A DNA stretch of 64,000 nucleotides from positions 2,418,001 through 2,482,000 of the forward strand of contig CP021424.1 in assembly GCA_002162095.1 (NCBI GenBank), read 5' to 3'. Within the stretch, counting starts at the first letter, position 1; each line of letters begins with the position of its first letter. Positions 26,217-34,616 of this stretch are shown piece by piece. Position numbers and translations under genes: made by a program. The notes below the pieces were generated by a model. It had not been told where the DNA came from, did not search any database, and was given only the letters and a program-made list of their open reading frames with translations. The DNA comes from Armatimonadetes bacterium Uphvl-Ar2 (GTDB lineage: Bacteria > Armatimonadota > Fimbriimonadia > Fimbriimonadales > Fimbriimonadaceae).

Positions 26217-27064
26217 GGCAATTTTTGATTTATAAGGTCCAAATCCTGAAGTCCCATGTTATCAATTAGCCTGACCCCCGCGAATTTAGCGGCGAGGATC
26301 ACCCGGTATTGAGGGTCAAAGTGAGTCTGCGGGGTGAAGGTGACGGGGTCGATCCAGTCGAGGTATTGGACATCGAATCCCGCTGAGGATAGGTCCTGAA
26401 TGGCCTCAGTCCGGGTCAATTCCACCTCGCGGCCCTGCTGCAATTCGGTGAGAACCTTCATGAGAGCCTGCGGGAGACGAATCGCATCGGCTCGGTCACT
26501 CGGCGAAAGATAACGATTGCGACTGGACAGAGCGAGTCCATCAGGTTCGCGCATCGTGGGTAGCACTTCGATCTGGACACGCATTCCCAGGTCTCGAACC
26601 ATCTGCTGAATCACCGCGCATTGTTGCAAATCCTTTTGTCCAAAGCACGCCACCGCCGGATTGACGAGGTGAAAGAGTTTCAGCACCACCGTCGCGACAC
26701 CGTTAAAGTGACCTGGGCGAAAATGACCCTCATAGGGTTCAGCAACCCCATGGACAATGACCGAAGTCGCATCTCCTACTGGATAAATGTCTACTACTTC
26801 GGGCACATAAACGGCATCTACACCATGTTCGCGGCAGATCTCCAAGTCAGTATCTAATGTACGTGGGTACTTAGAGAAGTCTTCGTTCGGCCCGAACTGC
26901 GTGGGATTTACAAAAATGCTCACGACCGAGAGGTGGCCGGGCCGGCGGGCGGACTTCATGAGGGAGGCGTGGCCCGCATGAAGCGCCCCCATGGTCGGTA
27001 CGAAAACAATAGGCTCGGTGACTTCCCAAGCCCGCAACTCGGCGGCTGTCGTAAAGACTTTCAC
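26213..27064 (-). CDS. panC: Pantothenate synthetase
   Basis: Joins pantoate and beta-alanine with ATP to form pantothenate, the precursor of CoA. The nucleotide-binding HAGH (H29-H32 in VPTMGALHAGHASLM), FVNPTQFGPNEDFSKYPRT, FRPGHFNGVATVVLKLF, FGQKDLQQ, and the KMSKS-like LALSSRNRYLS are present. Length 283. The ATG overlaps the panB stop by 4 bases. The local sequence is somewhat AT-richer than neighbouring genes. Confidence 0.97.
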   Translation of the reverse strand: MKVFTTAAELRAWEVTEPIVFVPTMGALHAGHASLMKSARRPGHLSVVSIFVNPTQFGPNEDFSKYPRTLDTDLEICREHGVDAVYVPEVVDIYPVGDATSVIVHGVAEPYEGHFRPGHFNGVATVVLKLFHLVNPAVACFGQKDLQQCAVIQQMVRDLGMRVQIEVLPTMREPDGLALSSRNRYLSPSDRADAIRLPQALMKVLTELQQGREVELTRTEAIQDLSSAGFDVQYLDWIDPVTFTPQTHFDPQYRVILAAKFAGVRLIDNMGLQDLDLINQKLP

Positions 27065-27846
27065 GACGAGTGCTCGTCGGTGGGGAAGGTCCGGGCGCGG
27101 ACTTCTTGGCTGTAACCTTTCAGGCCATCGGCCAAGAGTTCAAGACCGCTGACGAAGGTTTTGGCGTGCTTGGGTTTGAAGTCCGCCAGGCCCAACGCAT
27201 CGTGAATGACCTGAATTTGCCCATCGCAGCCGACCCCCGCGCCGATGCCAATGGTGGGGATATCGAGCTTCTTCGTGATCTCTCCGGCTACGGTGGCGGG
27301 CATCAGCTCCAGCACCACGGCAAAGACGCCTGCCTCTTGCAAGGCCATGGCTTCGCCAGCAATTCGGTCTCCGTCCTCGCCCCGACCTTGCACCCGGAAC
27401 CCCCCAAAGGCATGCACCGACTGCGGCGTAAACCCGAGATGGCCCATCACCGGGATGCCCGCCGCAACGAGCGACTGAATCAATTCGGTGTAGGGACCTT
27501 CCAGCTTCACGGCCTGGGCGCCCGCTTTCATCAGCGCCACGGCATTCTCGAACGCCACACTCGGGTCGCCCCCATAGCTCCCAAAGGGCAGGTCGGCCAC
27601 CACCAGTGCGCGCTGGGTCAGCCGCGCCACGATCTCCGTGTGATAGACCATCTCGGCCATGGTAACGGGCAAAGTGGTGGGTTTGCCTTGCACCACATTG
27701 CCCAAGGAGTCTCCCACCAAAACCAGATCGACTTCGGCGCGTTCAGCCAACGTCGCCGTGAGTTGGTCATAAGCCGTGACGCAAACGATGGGGGTGCCCG
27801 CCGCCTTAAGCTGACGTAAGTGGCGGATGGTCACTTGGTTCGGCAT
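27061..27846 (-). CDS. panB: 3-methyl-2-oxobutanoate hydroxymethyltransferase
   Basis: First committed step of pantothenate synthesis: hydroxymethyl transfer from 5,10-methylene-THF to 2-oxoisovalerate. Motifs are VTAYDQLTA, VGDSLGNVVQGKPTTLPV, KLEGPYTELIQ, MGHLGFTPQSVHAFGGF, VLELMPATVAGEITKKLDIPTIGIGAG, and HDALGL. Length 261. TACACT lies 11 bases before the ATG. Forms an operon with panC. Confidence 0.97.
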   Translation of the reverse strand: MPNQVTIRHLRQLKAAGTPIVCVTAYDQLTATLAERAEVDLVLVGDSLGNVVQGKPTTLPVTMAEMVYHTEIVARLTQRALVVADLPFGSYGGDPSVAFENAVALMKAGAQAVKLEGPYTELIQSLVAAGIPVMGHLGFTPQSVHAFGGFRVQGRGEDGDRIAGEAMALQEAGVFAVVLELMPATVAGEITKKLDIPTIGIGAGVGCDGQIQVIHDALGLADFKPKHAKTFVSGLELLADGLKGYSQEVRARTFPTDEHSS

Positions 27847-27885
27847 GGAGGTCCCGTAGTGTACCGAGGGGAGTGGCGCTTACCT

Positions 27886-28338
<453 letters not shown>

Positions 28339-28355
28339 GAGGTTTCCTGTGATTC

Positions 28356-28778
28356 TTACGAACTCTCGCGGGCACGATCAGCAAAGGGTTCGGCGGCGTC
28401 CATCAACATGGCCTGCATCAAGTCCACGCGCAGCACCACGCCCGCCAGGCGCCCTTCATCCGTCACGGGCAAGATGGTGAGGCCACGGCTCAGCATTTCG
28501 TGAAGGGCGTCGCTGACCTCACGTTCGGCGGGCATAGTCACCGGGTCTTTGCTGGCGTAAGGCCACGCGAGCTCTGTGCCGAGCTGGGAAAGATGCCCGC
28601 GCTGCACCACGGCCCGGGCGAGGTCGCCCTCGGTGATGACCGCTTTGGGTTGGAGATTCTCATCCACCACCACCAGGGCGGGGAACTGATAGATGTCCAT
28701 CTTGTCCACCGCATCGCGCACGGTGCTCTCCGGCGTCAGGGTGGGGATATGGGCGTGCAGGATCTCCCGCAGGGTCAC
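28356..28778 (-). CDS. CBS-pair domain protein
   Basis: A 140-residue stand-alone tandem CBS module: first repeat LTPESTVRDAVDKMDIYQFPALVVVDENLQPKAVI (split by GDLAR), second VSDALHEMLSRGLTILPVTDEGRLAGVVLRVDLM. Such pairs bind adenine nucleotides and act as energy or ligand sensors for partner proteins; no partner is fused. The GTG start is supported by TAAGTT 6 bases upstream. Located just before bcp. Confidence 0.88.
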   Translation of the reverse strand: MTLREILHAHIPTLTPESTVRDAVDKMDIYQFPALVVVDENLQPKAVITEGDLARAVVQRGHLSQLGTELAWPYASKDPVTMPAEREVSDALHEMLSRGLTILPVTDEGRLAGVVLRVDLMQAMLMDAAEPFADRARESS

Positions 28779-28784
28779 CGCACG

Positions 28785-28790
28785 AACTTA
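28785..28790 (-). promoter_or_regulatory. -10 element (TAAGTT), leaderless GTG start
   Basis: TAAGTT on the minus strand, then 6 bases, then the GTG at 28778 of the CBS gene. Confidence 0.55.
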
Positions 28791-28804
28791 CCCCTCGCGG
28801 GGGC

Positions 28805-29260
28805 CTACCAGTAGGGCGGGAAGGTGGTGTGGTCTTTCTTGCGCTGGTAGCTGGTGACGATGTTGTAGTCGTCGGCCACCCAGGCGTTCTTTTCCTTCAA
28901 TAAGGTGGTCGCCACCACGGTGCGCTCCTTGGTGCCAAATTCGTTGACCTCGTCCGCCGTAAAGACGACGCGGGCCTTGTTGTCCTTCACCCAGAGGACC
29001 TTAAAGTAGTCCACTTTGCCACCGATCTCCGCATCGATAGACGCATCCTCAACGGCACTGGCCATTGCTCGACTATGCTGACGAGTGAAAACCTCGGCCA
29101 CGATGTACGGGAACGCGCCGATCGCGAGGGAAAGCCCAAAGATCCAGTACGGTGCCTTGAAAGAATCCACCTGCCGAATGGGGCGGAAGAGTGAGATGAG
29201 GAATGTCACCAGACATCCCGCAACGATGCAAGCGATTCCGTAGCCGATGGACCCGATCAT
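28805..29260 (-). CDS. Small membrane protein of unknown function
   Basis: 151 residues: two hydrophobic helices (about 4-26, YGIACIVAGCLVTFLISL, and about 38-57, IFGLSLAIGAFPYIVAEVF), then a charged extracytoplasmic or cytoplasmic domain of about 90 residues ending in KKDHTTFPPYW. No family recognised. GGAGGG lies 11 bases before the ATG. Same strand as the following CBS gene but separated by 26 bases holding that gene's own -10. Confidence 0.6.
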   Translation of the reverse strand: MIGSIGYGIACIVAGCLVTFLISLFRPIRQVDSFKAPYWIFGLSLAIGAFPYIVAEVFTRQHSRAMASAVEDASIDAEIGGKVDYFKVLWVKDNKARVVFTADEVNEFGTKERTVVATTLLKEKNAWVADDYNIVTSYQRKKDHTTFPPYW

Positions 29261-29310
29261 CAGGGGCTAAGCCCTCCTACCGGCGTTATTCCACAGTTCC
29301 GGGGCGGATT

Positions 29311-30147
29311 TCACATCATGGCGTGGACCGTGAGGTGGCTGACCGACCACAGAGGCGTGCCTGCGGGCGGGTCAATACCGATTGTCACCCGGCCGTACGG
29401 GACATGGGCCGGCCAGGGAAAGGCGATGAACCCCCACGCCCAGCGGTGGGTCCTGTCCTCGGCGGGCTCGCACCACCACCCCGAGAACTCGCCATTGAGC
29501 AAGACTCTCGCGCGCTGGCGACCGTGGAACTGGTCGAATCGCTTGCGGATGACAAGTCCCAGGGTGCCTTCTGGGATGTCAACGGTCCAGGTGGCCGTGT
29601 TGAGGTGGCTAAGGGTGGGGGCGGTCAGTTCGGTCCCGTCCCCAAACGTGGATGCGAGGTCTGCGACGCGACTGGCATTGCGCACTTGCCAACCGTGGGC
29701 ACGGGCGGTTTCGGGGTCAGTCGGTGACCAATCTTGCAAGCCTTCCAATCTGGCATGGGGGATGGCCACTGCATTTCCTTGACCTTGGGCGCCCAGGTGA
29801 AAAGGAATCGGAGCATGAGGAAACGCCAACTGAACCTGGTGAGGCTGATCGAGGGTGACTACGGAGCCCTCCACCCACCAGCCTGGCCCTTGGATTTCGG
29901 AAACTTGATGGATCTCATCAAGGCTTGGCGGCATTCCTCCGTTCCAACCATAGATTTCGCCCCTCCAACCGAGTGGGGCGGTAACTCGCAGGTAATCGGG
30001 AAACCCTTCAAACTCTAAGTCGGCCAGCGGCGGGCAATAGAGTTCGCCATCGGCGTCAATCAGCACTCGCTGGCCAAAACTGTCACGGAAAAGAAGGTCA
30101 GAAACTCCAAAAACCCCACCAAATCGCCGTGATGGCCGCCAAATCAC
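29311..30147 (-). CDS. Hypothetical beta-rich protein
   Basis: About 278 residues, no signal peptide, rich in W, G and P with alternating strands (for example TWTVDIPEGTLGLVIRKRFD, ARVLLNGEFSGWW, YGRVTIGIDPPAG). The second half resembles a jelly-roll/carbohydrate-binding-like sandwich, as found in proteins that decorate or bind glycans; this is inference from pattern only. A GTG at 30147 is chosen because TAGCCT ends 6 bases upstream; no ATG is available near the N-terminus. Confidence 0.6.
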   Translation of the reverse strand: MIWRPSRRFGGVFGVSDLLFRDSFGQRVLIDADGELYCPPLADLEFEGFPDYLRVTAPLGWRGEIYGWNGGMPPSLDEIHQVSEIQGPGWWVEGSVVTLDQPHQVQLAFPHAPIPFHLGAQGQGNAVAIPHARLEGLQDWSPTDPETARAHGWQVRNASRVADLASTFGDGTELTAPTLSHLNTATWTVDIPEGTLGLVIRKRFDQFHGRQRARVLLNGEFSGWWCEPAEDRTHRWAWGFIAFPWPAHVPYGRVTIGIDPPAGTPLWSVSHLTVHAMM

Positions 30148-30153
30148 GCACAA

Positions 30154-30159
30154 AGGCTA
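30154..30159 (-). promoter_or_regulatory. -10 element (TAGCCT), decides GTG start at 30147
   Basis: TAGCCT on the minus strand, then 6 bases, then GTG. Confidence 0.45.
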
Positions 30160-30237
30160 CCGACTTCGTGCATACTAGCGGTGCCCTTTGCACGGATGCA
30201 AAGAGCAATCCGAATACCAGGAAGGTTACGAATAAGG

Positions 30238-31578
30238 ATGTGGAACGAGGGATCATCATTCCCTGAGCCCGATGGGGTTTCCCCCGCACGGGTCGAGCGA
30301 CAACCCGTGCATCGCATTTTATGCAGCGCCCACGGGGATGTTCTGTTTATGGACGATGTCACCGCGCAGACATTCCGCGAGGAAATGTTGCGGAATGACG
30401 GCGAACCTTGGCGAAGCATGGTGCGCGGCCAAGGGGGTCTGTGGCACGACCAAGCCGGCCGCCTGTGGGATCTGGAGCTGATTGCGAACGCCGGGTCCAA
30501 CCCCACCTACATGATCGCCCTGCGTCCGGCCCTCATGCCCTTGACCCAAGAGAATGAGGGGCACCAAGTGGATGCGCGCCTCTTGGTGGGATTGGGTCAT
30601 GCCGCCGAGCTCTTGGCTGTGGCCAAGGATGAAGCTCAAGTTGGCATTGTGATGAACGATGTCGTGCGCCGCTGGTATCAGCTCTCCGGGGCGGCCATGG
30701 TGGCCTTCCACGATGGCGAATGGCGTGTTTTGGCGGGCCAGGATAGCCTGGTCCCCGATGAACTCCTGGCCGATGCGCTGGAACGACAAGTCACCGTGAT
30801 GTGGGAACACGAGCACGCCGACCTGGTGGCCGTGCCCGTGCGCACCCACGGTCAGCGTCCGGTTATCTTTGCCGCCACCGGGCGGCTGGATGAGAACCGG
30901 GTGGAGGGCCTGCACGCCCTGGCCGCGTTTGCCGCTACGATCCTTGAACGGATTGATCTCATCAACGAGAAGCAAAAGTACGCCGAGAGCCTGCAGCAAG
31001 CCAACCAAGAAATCATCCGCGCCTACGATGAAACGGTGTACGGCTGGACTCGCGCGATTGACCTGCGCGACAAGATCACTGAAGGCCACACCATGCGCGT
31101 GACGGACCTGACCGTGCGGCTTTCCTCGCGATTTGGGTTCTCGGAGCGGCAGATCACGGCCATCCGGCGCGGGGCGTTGCTCCACGATATCGGCAAGGTC
31201 GGCATCCCCGACCGCATCCTGATGAAGGAAGGCGCGCTAGACGACGAAGAGTGGGAGATCATGCGCAGCCACACCACGCTGGCCCACGACATGCTGAAGC
31301 AGATCGGCTTTTTACAAGAGAGCATTGATATCCCGCACTATCACCACGAACGGTGGGATGGCAAGGGCTATCCGGTGGGTTTGGCGGGCGAAGATATCCC
31401 GCTTCCGGCGCGAATGTTCGCCGTGGTGGACGTGTGGGACGCGCTGACTAGCGACCGCCCGTATCGCCCCGCGATGGCCAAAGAGGAAGCCCGCGCCATC
31501 ATCGAGAAAGGGAACGGCAGCCACTTCGACCCGCAAGTGGTGGAGCAGTTCCTGCGCATGATTGACGAAGAAGAGTAA
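30238..31578 (+). CDS. HD-GYP domain protein (putative cyclic-di-GMP phosphodiesterase) with sensory N-terminus
   Basis: About 446 residues. Residues about 20-95 look PAS-like (ILCSAHGDVLFMDDVTAQTF); about 105-245 look like GAF (HAAELLAVAKDEAQVG, VAVPVRTHGQRPVIFAA); a coiled coil (about 245-275) follows; and the C-terminal HD-GYP domain has the HD pair H316-D317 in LLHDIGKVGIPD and the HHERWDGKGYPVGLAGE signature. HD-GYP enzymes hydrolyse c-di-GMP. ATG 30238 has AGGAAGG upstream; GTG 30181 and ATG 30196 are alternatives but would add an arginine-rich, unlikely extension. A distinct sugar-importer operon follows. Confidence 0.9.
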   Translation: MWNEGSSFPEPDGVSPARVERQPVHRILCSAHGDVLFMDDVTAQTFREEMLRNDGEPWRSMVRGQGGLWHDQAGRLWDLELIANAGSNPTYMIALRPALMPLTQENEGHQVDARLLVGLGHAAELLAVAKDEAQVGIVMNDVVRRWYQLSGAAMVAFHDGEWRVLAGQDSLVPDELLADALERQVTVMWEHEHADLVAVPVRTHGQRPVIFAATGRLDENRVEGLHALAAFAATILERIDLINEKQKYAESLQQANQEIIRAYDETVYGWTRAIDLRDKITEGHTMRVTDLTVRLSSRFGFSERQITAIRRGALLHDIGKVGIPDRILMKEGALDDEEWEIMRSHTTLAHDMLKQIGFLQESIDIPHYHHERWDGKGYPVGLAGEDIPLPARMFAVVDVWDALTSDRPYRPAMAKEEARAIIEKGNGSHFDPQVVEQFLRMIDEEE

Positions 31579-31600
31579 GCCCGTGCGGTAAACCTACCGC

Positions 31601-32881
31601 GTGGAGGGGTTGCCAACGTCTTCGGCCCTGAGCCGACGCGCCTTGCTGGCGGCGGGGGCAGCCCTGGCATTGGTTGGCTGTGGCCCCCGCTTGGGCGGGG
31701 CGCGCACGGTCCGCTACGCCAACTGGGGCAGCCCCGGCGACGACAGCGACGCCATGCGCCTGGTGCGTGGCCTCTACGAAGACTTTGAGCTCGCGACCGG
31801 CGTGGATCTGCGCGTCGAGAACATCCCGGGCTCGCAGGAGTACCTCCGCAAGGTGCTGCTGAGCTACGTGGCCAAGTCCGAGCCCGACGTCATCACCCTG
31901 GATGCCAGTAGCGCGGCCATCTTCATTGAGAACGGCGTGTTGCAAGACCTGATGCCGTTTGTGAACGGCGCCAACGGGGTCAATCTGGACGAATTCTTCC
32001 CCAATGTGGTGGAGATCGCCAAGCGGGGCGACGCCCTTTACGCCTTGCCCGTGGATTTCAATCCGGTGCTCGTCTATTACAACCGGGCCATGTTTGCCGC
32101 GGCCGGGGTGCCTGAACCCCAAGACGGCTGGACGTTTGCGGATTTTCGCGCCACCGCCCGGGCGCTCACAAAGGGCGAGCAGTACGGGTTTGAATTTGCC
32201 AACTGGATGCCGGGCTGGATTATGTGGTTGTGGAACCACGGCGGCGACGTGCTGAGCCCCGATGGGCGCCGGGCGCAGGGCTACCTGGACGCCGAACCCT
32301 GCGTGGAGGCCGTGCAGTTCCTCTACGATCTGGTCGAGCGAGATAAGGTCGCTCCCCGGCTCAGCCAGGCCGCGAGCATGGGGGTGGACCTGTTTGCGAA
32401 TGCCCGCTCGGCGATGAAGGTGAGCGGGCACTGGGAATTGGTGGGGCTAGCCTCGGCCCCCAAGGTGAACTTGGACGAAGTGGGTGTGGTGTCTTTCCCC
32501 TCTCGGCTGGAGGCCCCGGTAACAGTGGCGTACGAGGCCGGCCTGGCCATGGGTCGGCACGCCCGCAACCCGGAGGACGCCTGGGAGTTCATCCGGTTCT
32601 TCACCAGCGAGGCCACGCAGAAGGAATACCAACGCACCGGTATTGCCATCTGTGCCCGGCAGGCGGTGGCCGAGAAGATGGCGACCACCGAGGTGAAGCA
32701 AGCTTTCGTGCGGGCCGCCCGCACGGCCCGGGTGCCCTGGGGCGCGCGGGTGCCGAAGTACGACCAGGTGGAACGCATCGGCCAAGACATGATGGACCGG
32801 GTGATGCAGCACGGAACCAAGCCCGCCGAGGCCCTGCGTAGCGCCGCCCAGCAGATTGATGAGGTGTTCCGGGACGCATGA
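31601..32881 (+). CDS. Extracellular solute-binding lipoprotein of a CUT1 sugar ABC importer
   Basis: 426 residues. The N-terminus has a twin-arginine-like pair (R12-R13 in LSRRALLAAGAALALVGC) followed by a lipobox with acceptor C27, so export by Tat or Sec and lipidation are both plausible. The mature part has the family 1 pattern: YANWGSPGDD, EPDVITLDASSAAIFIENGVLQDL, YALPVDFNPVLVYYNRAMFAAAG, WTFADFRATARALT. It captures a sugar or oligosaccharide for the two permeases that follow. GTG start with TAAACC 6 bases upstream. Confidence 0.9.
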   Translation: MEGLPTSSALSRRALLAAGAALALVGCGPRLGGARTVRYANWGSPGDDSDAMRLVRGLYEDFELATGVDLRVENIPGSQEYLRKVLLSYVAKSEPDVITLDASSAAIFIENGVLQDLMPFVNGANGVNLDEFFPNVVEIAKRGDALYALPVDFNPVLVYYNRAMFAAAGVPEPQDGWTFADFRATARALTKGEQYGFEFANWMPGWIMWLWNHGGDVLSPDGRRAQGYLDAEPCVEAVQFLYDLVERDKVAPRLSQAASMGVDLFANARSAMKVSGHWELVGLASAPKVNLDEVGVVSFPSRLEAPVTVAYEAGLAMGRHARNPEDAWEFIRFFTSEATQKEYQRTGIAICARQAVAEKMATTEVKQAFVRAARTARVPWGARVPKYDQVERIGQDMMDRVMQHGTKPAEALRSAAQQIDEVFRDA

Positions 32882-33753
32882 GGAAGTCGCAGACCGGATG
32901 GTGGTTCATCGCCCCGGCCAGCTTGCATCTCCTGGTGTTCGCCTTGGTGCCGGTGGCATACGCAGCATACGTGAGCCTGTTTCGGTGGGACATCCTCCGC
33001 GACGAACGCACGTTTGTGGGGCTGGATCAATACCAACGCCTGATGGCCGACCAGGCGTTCTGGGGCGCGATGGGGCAGACGTTCAAATACGCGCTCATGG
33101 CCGTCCCGGGCGGGCTGGTGGCGGCCTTGTTGGTTGCGCTGGCCGTCAGTCAGCCGCTCAAAGGGATGGCGTGGTTCCGGACTCTCTTCTACATCCCCGC
33201 GGTAAGCAGCGGCGTGGCCATCGCCATGCTGTGGATTTACGTGTATCTGCCCGAACGGGGCCTCATCAACACGATGCTGATGGGGCTGGGGTGGCCAAGC
33301 ATTGACTTCCTGAACGAAAGCGGGTGGGCGCTGCCCGCCTTGGCCTTCATGTCCGTCTGGGTGGGGCTGGGCCCGCGCATGATCATCTACGTGGCGGGGC
33401 TGATGAGCCTGCCCGTGACAGTGTACGAAGCGGCCTCCTTGGATGGGGCCAGCGGCTGGCAGAAGTTTTGGCGGATGACGATGCCGCTCCTCGCCCCCAC
33501 GCACCTCTTTGTGCTGGTCACCAGCACAATTGGCGCGTTCCAGACCTTCACCCCGGTTTACATGATGACGAACGGGCGCCCAATGGGCACCACCAACCTG
33601 GTGGGCTACCACATCTATGTCACCGCTTGGGAGAACTTCAACGTCTCGGCCGCCTCGGCGCAGAGCTTTGTCTTGCTGTTCTTGCTGGGCTTGGTGAGCC
33701 TGGCGCAATTCCGAATGATGCGCCGCCGACTGGAGGGCTACGATGCGAGCTAA
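32878..33753 (+). CDS. Sugar ABC transporter permease (MalF/UgpA type)
   Basis: 291 residues, six or so membrane helices, with the cytoplasmic EAA coupling loop EAASLDGASGWQKFWRMTMPLL (about residues 185-205). Begins with WWFIAPASLHLLVFALVPVAYAAY, typical of CUT1 first permeases. ATG overlaps the SBP stop by 4 bases. No ATP-binding subunit is encoded nearby, as is common for CUT1 systems that share one ATPase. Confidence 0.93.
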   Translation: MRKSQTGWWFIAPASLHLLVFALVPVAYAAYVSLFRWDILRDERTFVGLDQYQRLMADQAFWGAMGQTFKYALMAVPGGLVAALLVALAVSQPLKGMAWFRTLFYIPAVSSGVAIAMLWIYVYLPERGLINTMLMGLGWPSIDFLNESGWALPALAFMSVWVGLGPRMIIYVAGLMSLPVTVYEAASLDGASGWQKFWRMTMPLLAPTHLFVLVTSTIGAFQTFTPVYMMTNGRPMGTTNLVGYHIYVTAWENFNVSAASAQSFVLLFLLGLVSLAQFRMMRRRLEGYDAS

Positions 33754-34564
33754 GGCCCTGTTCACCTACCTTGGCCTGACGCTGCTGGCGCTCTTCTTGG
33801 CCGCGCCCTTCATCTGGATGCTGTTGGTGAGCCTGCACCCCAGCCGCAGCCCGATCCCCGAACTCAGCGCCCTTCTGCCCCAGAACTGGGCGTGGGAGAA
33901 CTACGGCATCGTGCTGTTCCGCACCGAGATCCCGGTCGGTCGGTTTTTTTTCAACTCGTTGTTCGTTTCGGCGGTGGTAGTGGCGGCGCAGGTCTTGGTC
34001 TGCGGGATGGCCGGTTTTGGGTTCGCACGATATGCGTTCCGGGGGCGGGAAGCGGTCTTCGGCCTGTTCCTCGCCAGCATGATGTTCGCGGGGGCGGTGA
34101 CGCAGATTCCGGTGTTCCTGATGATGCGAGAGTGGGGTTGGCTGGACACCTACGCCGCGCTCATCATTCCAGGCATATCGAGTGCCTTCAATGTGTTTTT
34201 GTTGCGGCAGTTCTTCATGGCGATCCCGCAGGAGCTCGAAGAAGCGGCCCGCCTGGATGGGGCCAGCGATTTTCACATCTTTGCCCGGCTGTTTATGCCC
34301 ATGGCGCGCCCGGCGGTAGCCACCTGCGCGGCTTTCTCGTTCATCGCCGTGTGGACCGATTTCTTCTGGCCGCTCATTGCCACCCAAAGCCAGGACATGC
34401 GCACGCTGGAGGTGGGGCTGAGCATCTTCCGCGCCGGCTATGGCACCACCAACTGGCCCCTGCAAATGACGGCGGCGGTCATCACGTTGGTGCCGGTGTT
34501 GTTGGTTTTCTTGGCGTTGCAGCGGCACTTTGTGCGCGGCGTGACGCTCGGCGGTATCAAGTAA
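33743..34564 (+). CDS. Sugar ABC transporter permease (MalG/UgpE type)
   Basis: 273 residues, six membrane helices, first part LALFLAAPFIWMLLVSL, and the EAA loop EAARLDGASDFHIFARLFMP (about 170-190) with the usual C-terminal LQRHFVRGVTLGGIK. Overlaps the first permease gene by 11 bases. Works with the preceding two proteins in sugar uptake. Confidence 0.93.
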   Translation: MRAKALFTYLGLTLLALFLAAPFIWMLLVSLHPSRSPIPELSALLPQNWAWENYGIVLFRTEIPVGRFFFNSLFVSAVVVAAQVLVCGMAGFGFARYAFRGREAVFGLFLASMMFAGAVTQIPVFLMMREWGWLDTYAALIIPGISSAFNVFLLRQFFMAIPQELEEAARLDGASDFHIFARLFMPMARPAVATCAAFSFIAVWTDFFWPLIATQSQDMRTLEVGLSIFRAGYGTTNWPLQMTAAVITLVPVLLVFLALQRHFVRGVTLGGIK

Positions 34565-34616
34565 TCCTTCGCGAGGCGGGAGCGAAGTCCGCGCCAAGAG
34601 GGGTAAACCACTAGAG